From positions 62,001 through 126,000 of the forward strand of contig MKZN01000006.1 in NCBI GenBank assembly GCA_001938995.1: 64,000 bases of DNA, in the 5' to 3' direction. Source of the DNA: Bacillus pumilus (GTDB lineage Bacteria > Bacillota > Bacilli > Bacillales > Bacillaceae). The position numbers and the translations under genes are program-made. The notes beneath the pieces are model-generated. The model was not told where the DNA came from and ran no database searches. It was given only the letters and a program-made list of their open reading frames with translations. This document shows, piece by piece, positions 8,931-18,329 of the stretch (within the stretch, counting starts at the first letter, position 1; every line of letters begins with the position of its first letter).

Positions 8931-9592
8931 TGCAGATGTTGACTGAAGAATTCCTCTCTCCTATTTGGCTGTCCGTTCAAATCGCCCTCTTGAGCGGCAT
9001 TGTAGCGATTCTGTTTGGCACAACGATTGGCTTTTGGATGGCACGAACGTCCTTTAAGGGGAAAATGATCGTAGAAACACTTCTGATGATGCCGCTTGTT
9101 CTCCCGCCAACTGTCGTAGGATTTTTATTGCTCGTCATATTTGGAAAACACAGTGTGATGGGCAGTGCCATTGAATGGATCTTCCATCAGCCTGTCATCT
9201 TCACATGGTGGGCGGCGGTGATTGCATCGACCATTGTCGCATTCCCGCTCATGTATCAATCAGCGAAAGCTGGTTTCTCTACGATTGAGTCAGACATTGA
9301 AGATGCTGCAAAAGTAGACGGTGCTCATTCGTTCCAAGTCTTTGCCTATATCACCGTTCCACTCGCCCTGCCTTCTCTTATATCTGGTGCTGTCCTAAGC
9401 TTTGCAAGAGCCCTTGGAGAATTTGGAGCCACTTTAATGTTTGCCGGCAACATCCCAGGAAAAACCCAAACACTCCCGACGGCTATCTATGTCGCCATCG
9501 ACTCAGGACGAATGGAGCTCGCTTGGGCTTGGACAATTTGTATTGTGATTTTATCTTTTTTCATGCTGCTAGCTGTGCGAAGCAAGAAATAA
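8930..9592 (+). CDS. modB: Molybdate ABC transporter permease
   Basis: 220 residues with five to six membrane segments. It has the binding-protein-dependent permease EAA-type loop (AAKVDGAHSFQVFAYITVPLALP near residue 120) and the ModB segment FARALGEFGATLMFAGN. Its start overlaps the modA stop (TAATG); a second ATG two codons later is also possible. No modC ATPase follows: a bidirectional terminator and the convergent yvgN gene come next. An ATPase must come from elsewhere. Confidence 0.92.
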   Translation: MQMLTEEFLSPIWLSVQIALLSGIVAILFGTTIGFWMARTSFKGKMIVETLLMMPLVLPPTVVGFLLLVIFGKHSVMGSAIEWIFHQPVIFTWWAAVIASTIVAFPLMYQSAKAGFSTIESDIEDAAKVDGAHSFQVFAYITVPLALPSLISGAVLSFARALGEFGATLMFAGNIPGKTQTLPTAIYVAIDSGRMELAWAWTICIVILSFFMLLAVRSKK

Positions 9593-9627
9593 AAAATCCC
9601 CTTTCTCCAAGAGAAAGAGGATTTTTT
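9593..9627. terminator. Bidirectional terminator between modB and yvgN
   Basis: AAAAATCC-CTTTCTC stem paired with GAGAAAG-GGATTTTT, with A and T runs on both sides; serves both convergent genes. Confidence 0.88.
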
Positions 9628-9628
9628 G

Positions 9629-10477
9629 TTATGAATCAAACCCAGTAGTCATCGTATCTGGATTAGAGCCAACGCGCTCGTTATTATTTAATGCATTGAT
9701 TCTTTCCATGTCTTCCTCGGAAAGCTCGAAGTCGAAAATGTCTGCATTTTGTTGAATCCGTTCTTCATTGATTGATTTTGGAATGGTGACCACGCCGCTT
9801 TGTAGATCCCAGCGCAAGATCACTTGAGCAACGGATTTGTTGTAGCGTGCAGCAATATCCTTCAATACGTCATGATCTAACAGCTTCCCTTGCATAAGTG
9901 GAGACCATGCTTCAATTTGAATACCTTTTTCTTTTGCGTACTGGCGAAGTTCTTGAAGGGTCAACTTCGGATGAAACTCAACTTGGTTGACAGCTGGGAC
10001 AACCTCAGCATCTTTTAATAGCTCTTCTAAGTGATGAACATAAAAGTTGCTTACACCAATCGCTCTTACTTTCCCATCCTTGTAAAGTTTCTCAAGAGCC
10101 CGCCATGTGTCTTTAAATGTGTCTGCATTTGGCCCTGGCCAATGAATCAAATAGAGATCTAGGTAATCAAGTCCTAATCGGTTTAAGCTTGCGTCAAAGG
10201 CGGCTAAAGCGTTATCATAACCTTGATCCACGTTCCATACTTTAGACGTAATGAATAATTCTTCTCTTTTCACACCCGATTCTTTAATAGCTTTGCCGAC
10301 GCCTGTCTCATTTTTGTAAACAGCGGCGGTATCGATACTGCGATATCCATTTCGAATGGCTGCTTTAACGGCATCTACCACTTGATTGCCATCCTCCACT
10401 TTGAATACACCTAAACCAAACCAAGGCATTTCGACTCCATTATTCAGTGTTACGGTATCATTCAAGCTTTTGACCAT
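9629..10477 (-). CDS. yvgN: Aldo/keto reductase, glyoxal/methylglyoxal reductase type
   Basis: 282 residues, a full AKR5-type TIM barrel. The catalytic tetrad is present: Asp and Tyr in IDTAAVYKNE, Lys in TSKVWN and His in LIHWPG. The NADPH-binding C-terminal segment VTIPKSINEERI is typical. B. subtilis YvgN reduces methylglyoxal and other carbonyls with NADPH, and position fits. The ATG at 10477 was chosen because AAAGGTGG lies 8 bases upstream; the GTG at 10489 sits inside that site. Confidence 0.9.
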   Translation of the reverse strand: MVKSLNDTVTLNNGVEMPWFGLGVFKVEDGNQVVDAVKAAIRNGYRSIDTAAVYKNETGVGKAIKESGVKREELFITSKVWNVDQGYDNALAAFDASLNRLGLDYLDLYLIHWPGPNADTFKDTWRALEKLYKDGKVRAIGVSNFYVHHLEELLKDAEVVPAVNQVEFHPKLTLQELRQYAKEKGIQIEAWSPLMQGKLLDHDVLKDIAARYNKSVAQVILRWDLQSGVVTIPKSINEERIQQNADIFDFELSEEDMERINALNNNERVGSNPDTMTTGFDS

Positions 10478-10545
10478 GTGAACAACCACCTTTTCATAGA
10501 TTTCATCTTTTCCATTATCTCATGTTGCACGCCAAAACTCTAATA

Positions 10546-11415
10546 TCAGGCGTTTCCCTTTGCCTCCATTGCTAATAGTAATGCACCCGTTATGCCCGCT
10601 TTGTCCCCCAAACCAGGAGAGACAATGTATGTGTCGAGTGGCGGCAGATCGATATAATCATTCATGTAAAAAGCCAATTTTTCGCGAAGGAGTGGGAATA
10701 ATTGCTTCTGCTTCATCACGCCCCCGCCCATAATGATTCGCTCTGGACTTAAGATGAGGGTATATTGCATCAATGCCTGCGCCAAATAATCCGCTTCAAG
10801 TGCCCAAACAGCCTCTTGCTCCACGAGTTCCTTTGCAGGTTTTCCCCACCTTTTTTCAATCGCTGGACCACAAGCGAGACCTTCTAAGCATGTACCATGA
10901 GCTGGACAGATCCCTGCAAATGAATCAGATGCATGCAGTCTCACCAAGATATGGCCCATTTCTGGATGTGAATGACCATGGAGCAGCTCATTTTTCACAA
11001 CAGCACCCGCCCCAATACCAGTGCCTACCGTGATATACATACAGCTCGTCAATCCTTTCGCTGCTCCTTTTGTCAGTTCACCAAGTGCCGCCGCATTCAC
11101 ATCCGTTGTAAAAGAGACTGGGACTCCTAATTGCTTCTCTAATTCCGGTATGAACGGGTAATGCTTCCAGTCTACTTTCGGTGTGTTCATCAAATACCCG
11201 TAAGAAGGATCATCCCGCTTGACACAAATCGGTCCAAAAGAGCCAACCCCTAATGCTTCAATTTGATATGTTTGAAAAAATGGAATGAGTTTTTGTAACG
11301 TTTCGTCTGGTTTTCCTGTAGGAATGGTGAATTCCTCTATGATCTCCCCATGTTCATTACCAATTGCACAACAAAACTTTGTCCCTCCTGCTTCAATTGC
11401 ACCATAATACGCCAT
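10546..11415 (-). CDS. ROK-family fructokinase
   Basis: 289 residues. An N-terminal phosphate-binding AIEAGGTKF, a second ATP motif (VGTGIGAGAVVKN, about 125-137) and the ROK zinc motif with HPEMGH plus CPAHGTCLEGLACGPAI are all visible. It probably phosphorylates fructose or mannose with ATP, like the ScrK/GmuE(YdhR) group. It lies alone between yvgN and nhaK on the same strand. This gene is not in the B. subtilis order at this place, so it is an insertion relative to that genome. Sugar specificity is inferred. Confidence 0.85.
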   Translation of the reverse strand: MAYYGAIEAGGTKFCCAIGNEHGEIIEEFTIPTGKPDETLQKLIPFFQTYQIEALGVGSFGPICVKRDDPSYGYLMNTPKVDWKHYPFIPELEKQLGVPVSFTTDVNAAALGELTKGAAKGLTSCMYITVGTGIGAGAVVKNELLHGHSHPEMGHILVRLHASDSFAGICPAHGTCLEGLACGPAIEKRWGKPAKELVEQEAVWALEADYLAQALMQYTLILSPERIIMGGGVMKQKQLFPLLREKLAFYMNDYIDLPPLDTYIVSPGLGDKAGITGALLLAMEAKGNA

Positions 11416-11478
11416 CCTTGATTTCCCCCTATGTGTTCTTTTCCTTCATCTTAAAACATAGGAGGACAGATGACAACA

Positions 11479-13494
11479 TTATGTGTTGGTCAACAAAACA
11501 GCTTCCATGTCATTCATATATTCCCTTAAATGGTGGGCAATATCACGATTGATTTCCCCCTCTTCATATAAGGTTTGAATTTCATTCCGAATGGACTGGA
11601 CAGCTTGGAAGTTTAACTCCTTTTTCTTACGGTCAAAGGCACGATCTTTTTGCTGAAAGAACGATGGACTGTGTTCACAGCGATAAATTACCTGTTTATA
11701 AAAACCAATGACTTGATGACATGCTTGTTGATTGTCCTCAGTCATATGCTGCTTGATTGAATCCACAGCAGATTCAGCTGTTTTCTTCCGTATCTGTTTG
11801 TATGATTCTTCATTTTCTAAAATGCCGCTAGACACGCGGTGATGTGGACGCCATAAATGAAGCCATTGAAGCAAACGGATCATTTTCACTTTAGAGAAAC
11901 GAATTTTAAAGGAGTTCGAGTACAGCATTTCCAGCTCATGAAATCTCTCCTGAATTTCATAGGCTTCTTCTTTCTCTAGATGCTTTTCCTCTATTAATTG
12001 CTGGAGCTTTACCTGTTCTGCTTTGATTCCATGTAGCCGGATTTTTCTTTCCTGTTTTCTCATCCCGAATTGGTAAGGCTCACGTTGAATATTTCTCAGC
12101 CTCATTCGGTAATCGTTGATCAGGGCTAGTGACACTTCCCGGTTGTCCTCATTCATTCCCTCTTTTAATGTTTTAATGGCACTTCTCAGCAGCTTCCGTT
12201 TTGCATGCTTTATCTTTGTATCAATATCCACATCTGCTTGTTTGTCCTTTTTCTCGGATAATAAAGGCAATAACACACTAGCCAAAATGAGTGTACATAA
12301 AATCACGCCAGCAGCGAGAAATATGATTAAATGTCGCTCTGGAAATGGTGATCCATCCGCAAGGGTGAATGGGATAGAAAATGCACCGGCTAATGTGACG
12401 GCACCGCGAACCCCAGAGAACGTCATCAGCATCGAAGCGCGAAGCTTCGGCTTTTTCATCTGCTGTTTTTTCGCTGCACTCCATTGACCTGACCAGAACA
12501 GCCATACCCATAAAAACCTTAAAGTCATTAGACAAAGTGTGATCACAAAGATGTACCCGATCACTTGCATGTTATTAAAGGCTTCATCTTGGAAAATCAC
12601 AGTGGATACATCCGGAATCTGCAAGCCAAGTAAAACAAAAACAAGTCCATTTAAAATAAATAAAATGATGTTCCATGTGTTTGAAGAGGCAATTTGTAAT
12701 TTTGCTAAGTTCGCTTCCATTCTGTCTTGTTCAATGGCATGCGTGACTCCACCTGCAACAACCGCTAAAATACCAGAGACACCGATCTCTTCGGCTGCTA
12801 AATAAATCACAAACGGTGTTAATATTTGCAGGATAATGTGCATGGTGACATCATCCATGCCTAATCGGCGAAGGAAATAGCGAAAACGAATGATAAAAAA
12901 GGAAAGAATAAATCCAGTCAATAAACCACCAGCGGCAATGAGGACAAAACTAAAAGATGCTTCCACAATTGAAAAAGCCCCCGTAACCGTTGCGGCAATG
13001 GCAAATTTAAAGGCCACAAGACCTGATGCATCGTTCATCAGTCCTTCACCTTCAAGCAGTCTCATGATACCTTTTGGCATATTCACTCGACTAGATAAGG
13101 CACTCACTGCGACCACATCGGTTGGTGATAAAATGGCTGCAAGCGCAAAAGCGGCTGGAAGTGGAATGCTTGGGATCATCCAATGAATGGTATATCCCGC
13201 AACAATGACTGTAGCAAACACTAAGCCAAGAGCTAAAAGCAAGATCGGTGCTCTTAATGTCCAAAGTTCATCCCTTGGGGTACGCTTCCCGTCATTAAAT
13301 AACAGTGGAGCAATGAATAAAACGAAGAATAGTTCAGGATTTAACGAAATGTGTAGACCTGAAGGAAAAGCAGCAACAAAGATTCCCAAACCCACTTGAA
13401 TCAATGGAACAGGAATAAAGGGGACAAAACGATTGATAATATTAGATGATGCAATGAGTGCTAGTAATACAAGCACTGCTAGAAAAAGCTCCAT
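11479..13494 (-). CDS. nhaK: Na+(K+)/H+ antiporter, CPA1 family
   Basis: 671 residues. About twelve membrane segments occupy residues 1-410, including the CPA1 ion site [14 protein letters not shown] and [16 protein letters not shown], followed by a charged cytoplasmic tail of about 250 residues rich in predicted helix. This matches the length of B. subtilis NhaK (YvgP). It exchanges Na+, K+, Li+ or Rb+ for protons. The ATG at 13494 has AAAGGAGGAGAT upstream and gives the hydrophobic N terminus [11 protein letters not shown]; the longer frame to 13542 is unlikely. Confidence 0.9.
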   Translation of the reverse strand: MELFLAVLVLLALIASSNIINRFVPFIPVPLIQVGLGIFVAAFPSGLHISLNPELFFVLFIAPLLFNDGKRTPRDELWTLRAPILLLALGLVFATVIVAGYTIHWMIPSIPLPAAFALAAILSPTDVVAVSALSSRVNMPKGIMRLLEGEGLMNDASGLVAFKFAIAATVTGAFSIVEASFSFVLIAAGGLLTGFILSFFIIRFRYFLRRLGMDDVTMHIILQILTPFVIYLAAEEIGVSGILAVVAGGVTHAIEQDRMEANLAKLQIASSNTWNIILFILNGLVFVLLGLQIPDVSTVIFQDEAFNNMQVIGYIFVITLCLMTLRFLWVWLFWSGQWSAAKKQQMKKPKLRASMLMTFSGVRGAVTLAGAFSIPFTLADGSPFPERHLIIFLAAGVILCTLILASVLLPLLSEKKDKQADVDIDTKIKHAKRKLLRSAIKTLKEGMNEDNREVSLALINDYRMRLRNIQREPYQFGMRKQERKIRLHGIKAEQVKLQQLIEEKHLEKEEAYEIQERFHELEMLYSNSFKIRFSKVKMIRLLQWLHLWRPHHRVSSGILENEESYKQIRKKTAESAVDSIKQHMTEDNQQACHQVIGFYKQVIYRCEHSPSFFQQKDRAFDRKKKELNFQAVQSIRNEIQTLYEEGEINRDIAHHLREYMNDMEAVLLTNT

Positions 13495-13811
13495 TGGAAC
13501 ATCTCCTCCTTTTCTTTTTATCGTCATGTGGTTTTGACTCACAGATGTGTTGACCTCTTCTTGATCCGTCCGGTATGATGCGTTTGATTAGTATGTTCCG
13601 CATGTCACAAATCAACACACAACCATCCATCTAGGCAAAAAAAACTAAATATCGGAATTCAGCCGAATGACAACATGTTCATCAAATGTATTGTTCCAAT
13701 CCAAAAGTGCTCCTTTTATTTTACACAAAAATACCATCATCTGCTGACTTCAACGCTCGTTCAATATCAAATAAAAGCACAAAAAAGAGAGCGACAACGC
13801 CCTCTTTTGTT
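13495..13811. other. Intergenic region nhaK-yvgT, 317 bp
   Basis: Holds the nhaK ribosome binding site and presumably its promoter. At 13781-13806 there is a hairpin with A/T tracts (AAAAAAGAG-GC / GC-CTCTTTT) that fits the yvgT terminator. No further gene, riboswitch or repeat is recognised here. Confidence 0.6.
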
Positions 13812-14423
13812 TTACCCTTTATGAAAAAAATAAGACCTAGCAGGAAGTCGCCATTTGAATAGATAGGAACAAACCCGGCATGTGACAAGGGTGACAAACA
13901 GCACATACAGGCTCAGCTCCTCTTGAGCTAACCCTAGCCCAATGAATAAACCGCCAAGTACAGCCCAGACTGCGTAAATCTCGGCTTTTAGAACGAGCGG
14001 TTTGCGACCTGCTAAGAGGTCACGGACAACACCTCCACCGCTTCCAGTTAACACAGCTGCCACAATGACGGCACTAAGCGGGAGCCCTCTTTGAACAGCA
14101 AATAAGGCTCCCTGGATCGCAAAGGCTGCTAAGCCGATGGCATCCGAGAAGTTCCCCCATGTTCCCCAATGCTTTAAGAGTAGCTTTGGAAAGAGGAACA
14201 CAATTGTTATCGACACTAAGGCAATGGTAAACATCTTCCCCTGTGACCATAAAGCCGATACAGGGAGACCGATGAGAACATTACGAATCGCTCCCCCACC
14301 AAAAGCTGTCACTATCCCTAAAATGTACACTCCTAAAATATCGTATTCTTCCTCCATTGCAACAATGGCGCCACTGATGGCAAATGCCATGATACCAATG
14401 ATACTTAAGACTTCCCATGCCAT
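13812..14423 (-). CDS. yvgT: TRIC/UPF0126 family membrane protein
   Basis: 203 residues with seven predicted membrane segments in the two-repeat arrangement of prokaryotic TRIC channels. Each repeat carries a glycine-rich GGGxxRD-like segment: FGGGAIRNVL near residue 42 and GSGGGVVRDLL near residue 127. The family forms trimeric cation channels; the physiological ion is not known in Bacillus. Position matches B. subtilis yvgT. The product ends in a basic tail (FKWRLPARS). Confidence 0.85.
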   Translation of the reverse strand: MAWEVLSIIGIMAFAISGAIVAMEEEYDILGVYILGIVTAFGGGAIRNVLIGLPVSALWSQGKMFTIALVSITIVFLFPKLLLKHWGTWGNFSDAIGLAAFAIQGALFAVQRGLPLSAVIVAAVLTGSGGGVVRDLLAGRKPLVLKAEIYAVWAVLGGLFIGLGLAQEELSLYVLFVTLVTCRVCSYLFKWRLPARSYFFHKG

Positions 14424-14534
14424 TTTCTGCTTATCCCCTTACCGTTTTCTGATCATCTCATCTACACTTAATGTATATCTGACACAGGCGAAATGCAATA
14501 CAAAAATCTCTTGAATTTTATCTTTTTCCAAAAA

Positions 14535-14564
14535 TAAAAATAGCCTGCTGTTTCAAGCAGGCTT
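14535..14564 (-). terminator. Terminator of bdbDC
   Basis: Minus-strand stem AGCCTGCTT / AAGCAGGCT (AGCCTGCTG on the plus strand) followed by a T-rich run; just after the bdbC stop. Confidence 0.88.
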
Positions 14565-14570
14565 GTCCAA

Positions 14571-14984
14571 TCAATCTTGTTTTGCATTTAAAAGCAGCAT
14601 GCTGATGATGATGAGAATAAATGCAATAAGTGCTAATAAAGGGATGGTGATAAATCCAAACCAATTCAAATAATCAAAGGAGCAAGGAATGCCGCTCAGA
14701 CAAGGGCGAATGGATGCAAACCCTGGTATCTTTTGTTCCATATAATGATAGATGGAAAAACCGGCTCCAATGATGGCTAAAGGAAGAACGTAATATTTCA
14801 CTTTGACATCCCCGCGGAATGTAGCAATTCCAAGCAAGAGGACAAGTGGATACATGAAGATGCGCTGAAACCAGCACAAGTCGCATGGGAGAAGCTTTTT
14901 CACTTCACTTAAGTACAGACTGCTCATCGTAGCAACAATCGAAACGATCCAAGCGCTGTATAAGTAAACAAGCTTGTTTTTCAT
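14571..14984 (-). CDS. bdbC: Thiol-disulfide oxidoreductase BdbC (DsbB type)
   Basis: 137 residues with four membrane segments and the two redox cysteine pairs of the DsbB family: LPCDLCWFQR near residue 37 and RPCLSGIPCSFDY near residue 98. It reoxidises its partner BdbD and passes electrons to quinone, supporting disulfide formation in secreted proteins and competence pili. Its ATG overlaps the bdbD stop by 4 bp, so the two are translated together. Confidence 0.95.
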   Translation of the reverse strand: MKNKLVYLYSAWIVSIVATMSSLYLSEVKKLLPCDLCWFQRIFMYPLVLLLGIATFRGDVKVKYYVLPLAIIGAGFSIYHYMEQKIPGFASIRPCLSGIPCSFDYLNWFGFITIPLLALIAFILIIISMLLLNAKQD

Positions 14985-15664
14985 GATTTTTTCCCTTTGA
15001 GCTCTTGTTCAATTAATTCTTTGATTTCATCATAGTCATAAAAGTTTTGAACTTGTTTATTGTTAATGAAAACGGTTGGAGTTGCGCTCACTTTAAACTG
15101 ATTCACCAATTGATCGTCAGTGTTCAATTGCGGCTGATACGTTTTCTCTGATAAGTTTTGTTTTAGTTTGTCTGTATTGATGTTGGTTGTCTTTTTAGCC
15201 AATTCAGTCAGTTTAGCAGGTGTCACCCATTCTGCTTCACTGTCTGGCTGTGCATCATAGACCGCTTCGTGAAATGCCCAGAAGTTTTTTGGGTCCTCTT
15301 TCCACACCTCTTCAGAAGCGAGCGCCGCTAACATGGCACCTTCTCCATGAACAGGTAGGGGAAAGTTAATAAATGAAAAGGAAACATCGCCTTTATCTAT
15401 GTAGTCTGCTTTCAGCTTTGGGAAAATCTCCTTTTCAAACGCTTTACATGATGGACATTTGTAGTCACCAAACTCAACGATTTGTACAGGTGCATTTTTT
15501 TCCCCAATGACAGGCTGTCCTTTAATTGAAGGTTTGCTGTCAACGGTTTGTACTTCTTGGCTGTTATTGTTGCCGATGACAACAAATATACCAATCAGAA
15601 GTGCGGCAATAATGGTTAATATAACAGCAAATTTGACGGATGAAGATTGATTTTTTTTACTCAC
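14981..15664 (-). CDS. bdbD: Thiol-disulfide oxidoreductase BdbD (DsbA type)
   Basis: About 227 residues. An N-terminal membrane anchor (VKFAVILTIIAALLIG) precedes a thioredoxin-fold domain with the active site CPSC in GDYKCPSCKAFE and the cis-Pro loop SATPTVFIN. It introduces disulfides outside the membrane and is recycled by BdbC. The GTG at 15664 was preferred since AGGTAGGTG lies just before it; the ATG at 15694 has AAGGA abutting it. Length then agrees with B. subtilis BdbD (222). Confidence 0.93.
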   Translation of the reverse strand: MSKKNQSSSVKFAVILTIIAALLIGIFVVIGNNNSQEVQTVDSKPSIKGQPVIGEKNAPVQIVEFGDYKCPSCKAFEKEIFPKLKADYIDKGDVSFSFINFPLPVHGEGAMLAALASEEVWKEDPKNFWAFHEAVYDAQPDSEAEWVTPAKLTELAKKTTNINTDKLKQNLSEKTYQPQLNTDDQLVNQFKVSATPTVFINNKQVQNFYDYDEIKELIEQELKGKKS

Positions 15665-15809
15665 AAAAGCACCTACCTTATCTTTTTCATTCATTCCTTA
15701 AAGAAGAAGTTAGATAACCGCTTAGAAAAACGCCATTATCCAACTTCTTCTATTCTAACAAGTGGGGGTCTATTATAAAAGATGCTATCATGAATTTTTC
15801 CTTACAATT

Positions 15810-17903
15810 TTACTTCATGACCCTCATAGCATTTAATACAGCGAGCACAGTCACGCCGACGTCAGAAAAGACCGCTTCCCACATCGTAGCAATACCGAAT
15901 GCGCCAAGTAAGAGGAATATCCCTTTGACGCCAAGGGCAAAGGCGATATTTTGCCAAACAATGGCTCTCGTTCTTTTGGCGACAGTCATCGCTTCAGCTA
16001 CCTTTGATGGCTGGTCCGTCATAATGACAACATCAGCCGCTTCCACAGCTGCATCAGAACCAAGCCCTCCCATTGCAATCCCGATATCTGCTCGCGCTAG
16101 TACCGGTGTATCATTTATTCCATCACCGACAAATAGCAGCTTTTCATTAGGAGCCTTGCGCTTATCTATCTCTTCTAGCTTCGTCACTTTATCCTGTGGC
16201 AATAGCTCTGTGTATACTTCATCAATGCCAATTTGCTCCGCAACCGCCGTCCCCACTTGGTTTGCATCACCTGTGAGCATAACTGTTTTGATCCCTGACC
16301 GTTTTAAGGCAGAAATCGCCTCTATCGCATCATCCTTCAATTCATCTGCAATGAGAATTGATCCGGCAAACTCTCCGTCTACTGCGACATAAACAACAGT
16401 TCCAATTCGTGTTTCCTTTTCATAAGTAATGCCTTCTCGTTCCATCAGGCGGTGATTTCCGGCTAATACCTGAACGCCACTGATGGTTGCTTTAATCCCA
16501 TGCCCCGCCATGTCCTCGTAAGCTTCTATTCGGCTCTCATCAAGCGGTGAACCGTAAGCGGCTTTAATTGATTCTGCAATAGGATGGGAAGAATGAGCCT
16601 CTGCTAAAGCCGCAAAGGACAATAGATCCTCTTCCGACCACTTGTCATTCGCAGTGACAATACCTGTTACCGTAAAGTTTCCCTTTGTTAGAGTGCCTGT
16701 TTTATCAAACACGGCATATCGAACAGAATGAAGTGCTTCAAGATAGTTACTACCTTTTACTAAGATCCCACGTTTTGATGCCGCTCCGATTCCTCCGAAG
16801 AACCCTAATGGTATGGAGACGACAAGCGCACAAGGACAAGAAATGACAAGAAAGACTAGTGCACGATAGACCCATTCAGATAATTGGGCTGATGGAATAA
16901 TAAGTGGTGGTAAAAAGGCAAGCAATAAGGCAAGCACAACAACAGCCGGAGTGTAGTATTTCGCAAACTTTGTAATAAAGTTTTCTGTTTGAGCCTTTCG
17001 GCTGCTTGCATTTTCGACCAAATCTAAAATCTTCGTCACTGCCGATTCGCTCAACTCTTTTTGCACATCAATCTCAAGAATTCCATTTTGATTCACAAAT
17101 CCAGCAAGCACTTCTTTCCCTGCATCTACATCTCTTGGAACTGATTCTCCTGTTAATGCAGAGGTATCAACGAGCGAATATCCTTCTATAACAAAGCCAT
17201 CCAGCGGAATCTTCTCACCCGGTTTCACGATGAGGCGATCACCTACTTTGACGTCTTCTGGCTTCACCTTTTTAGTGTCATGCCCCACTTTGAGATTCGC
17301 ATATTCTGGGCGAATATTCATTAATTCACTAATCGAACGTCTAGACCGATTCACTGCCGCTCCTTGGAATAGCTCTCCAATTTGGTAAAAGAGCATGACA
17401 GCCAGTGCTTCTGGGTATTGTTGAATGACAAATGCGCCAGCGGTCGCAATCGTCATTAAGAAGTTTTCATCAAACACCTGACCGCGCACAATATTTTTCA
17501 ATGCTTTCAAGACGACGTCACCGCCGACTAATAAGTACGCAGCGAAAAACATAACAAATTTCAACCAGCCCTCATCTGGCATAAAGAAGGCAGCTGTTCC
17601 AATGACAACACCACCGATTAATTTGAATACAATGGTTTTTAAATGTTTCGTTCCATGATCATGATGATGCCCTTCTTCTTTCGGTGATACGCTCACATGA
17701 GGTTCAATGGATTGAACCGTTTTTTCAATACGCTTTGACATCATTTCTTGTGTATCCGCATGTGTGACAGTTAATGTACCTGTCGCAAAATTAATAGAAC
17801 ATGTTTCAACACCATCTAATTTGCTGACACCTGTTTCGATTTTACGCGCACAGTTACCGCAATCAAGACCGTTTAATACGTATTCTTCTTTCATTTTTCT
17901 CAT
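15810..17903 (-). CDS. cadA: Cd2+/Zn2+/Co2+-exporting P1B-type ATPase
   Basis: 697 residues. An N-terminal HMA domain carries GLDCGNCARK, and a His-rich stretch (HHHDHG) follows near residue 85. The core contains the metal-site SCPCALV, the phosphorylation motif DKTGTLT, TGDANQ and GDGINDTPVLA. It pumps divalent soft metals out of the cell. The start was set at 17903, where AAGGTGA lies upstream, rather than 17948. No cadC is adjacent; a CzrA-like operator and a consensus promoter precede it. Confidence 0.93.
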   Translation of the reverse strand: MRKMKEEYVLNGLDCGNCARKIETGVSKLDGVETCSINFATGTLTVTHADTQEMMSKRIEKTVQSIEPHVSVSPKEEGHHHDHGTKHLKTIVFKLIGGVVIGTAAFFMPDEGWLKFVMFFAAYLLVGGDVVLKALKNIVRGQVFDENFLMTIATAGAFVIQQYPEALAVMLFYQIGELFQGAAVNRSRRSISELMNIRPEYANLKVGHDTKKVKPEDVKVGDRLIVKPGEKIPLDGFVIEGYSLVDTSALTGESVPRDVDAGKEVLAGFVNQNGILEIDVQKELSESAVTKILDLVENASSRKAQTENFITKFAKYYTPAVVVLALLLAFLPPLIIPSAQLSEWVYRALVFLVISCPCALVVSIPLGFFGGIGAASKRGILVKGSNYLEALHSVRYAVFDKTGTLTKGNFTVTGIVTANDKWSEEDLLSFAALAEAHSSHPIAESIKAAYGSPLDESRIEAYEDMAGHGIKATISGVQVLAGNHRLMEREGITYEKETRIGTVVYVAVDGEFAGSILIADELKDDAIEAISALKRSGIKTVMLTGDANQVGTAVAEQIGIDEVYTELLPQDKVTKLEEIDKRKAPNEKLLFVGDGINDTPVLARADIGIAMGGLGSDAAVEAADVVIMTDQPSKVAEAMTVAKRTRAIVWQNIAFALGVKGIFLLLGAFGIATMWEAVFSDVGVTVLAVLNAMRVMK

Positions 17904-17973
17904 GTTCTCACCTTTTTCTATATAAGTAGCTTCCCCTGATTCAAACAAACCTATCAGTTGCTTTAAATATGAT

Positions 17974-17993
17974 ATATGAGCACATATTCATAT
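17974..17993. promoter_or_regulatory. CzrA/ArsR-type operator of cadA
   Basis: Imperfect inverted repeat ATATGAGCACATATTCATAT, like ArsR/SmtB-family metal-sensor sites (CzrA sites in B. subtilis). It lies just downstream of the predicted cadA transcription start. Confidence 0.72.
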
Positions 17994-18007
17994 ATTGAAT
18001 TACCCCT

Positions 18008-18037
18008 ATTATATGAAGATTCCTTATAAACTGTCAA
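18008..18037 (-). promoter_or_regulatory. cadA promoter
   Basis: Minus-strand TTGACA (18032-18037), 18-bp spacer, TATAAT (18008-18013): a full sigma-A consensus immediately upstream of the CzrA-like operator. Confidence 0.8.
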
Positions 18038-18175
18038 TCATTTATCGGCAAATAATTTGTTTTTTTGTCCAATGTGTCACCCTGAATTTCTCATCATCCA
18101 TGCTCATGTCTTCTGTTTTTCGCATAACATACAAACAATGATCTCACCATTGACGAAATAAGTCCTACTTTTCTC

Positions 18176-18229
18176 TTTACAAAAGAAGAAGATACGCTTA
18201 GAATAAAATAAAAGTTTACCCGAGGAAAC
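18176..18229 (+). promoter_or_regulatory. Promoter and MntR-like box of the manganese transporter operon
   Basis: TTTACA (18176-18181), 17-bp spacer and TAGAAT (18199-18204) form the promoter. At 18214-18229 GTTTACCCGAGGAAAC resembles the B. subtilis MntR operator (GTTTGCCTTAAGGAAAC), one base shorter in the centre. Placed across the start of transcription, it would repress the operon when manganese is plentiful. Confidence 0.68.
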
Positions 18230-18329
18230 AAATTAGCATAAGGGAATCATTTGATCATTCGGTCAAAATTATTTAATTCGCGCATATATTTTTAGGAAAC
18301 GCAATGATGATTGAAAGGGGCCGCAAGAC

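Noticed and set aside
15790-16392. Plus-strand open frame of 200 codons
   Set aside because: Antisense of cadA, which has full catalytic motifs on the other strand.
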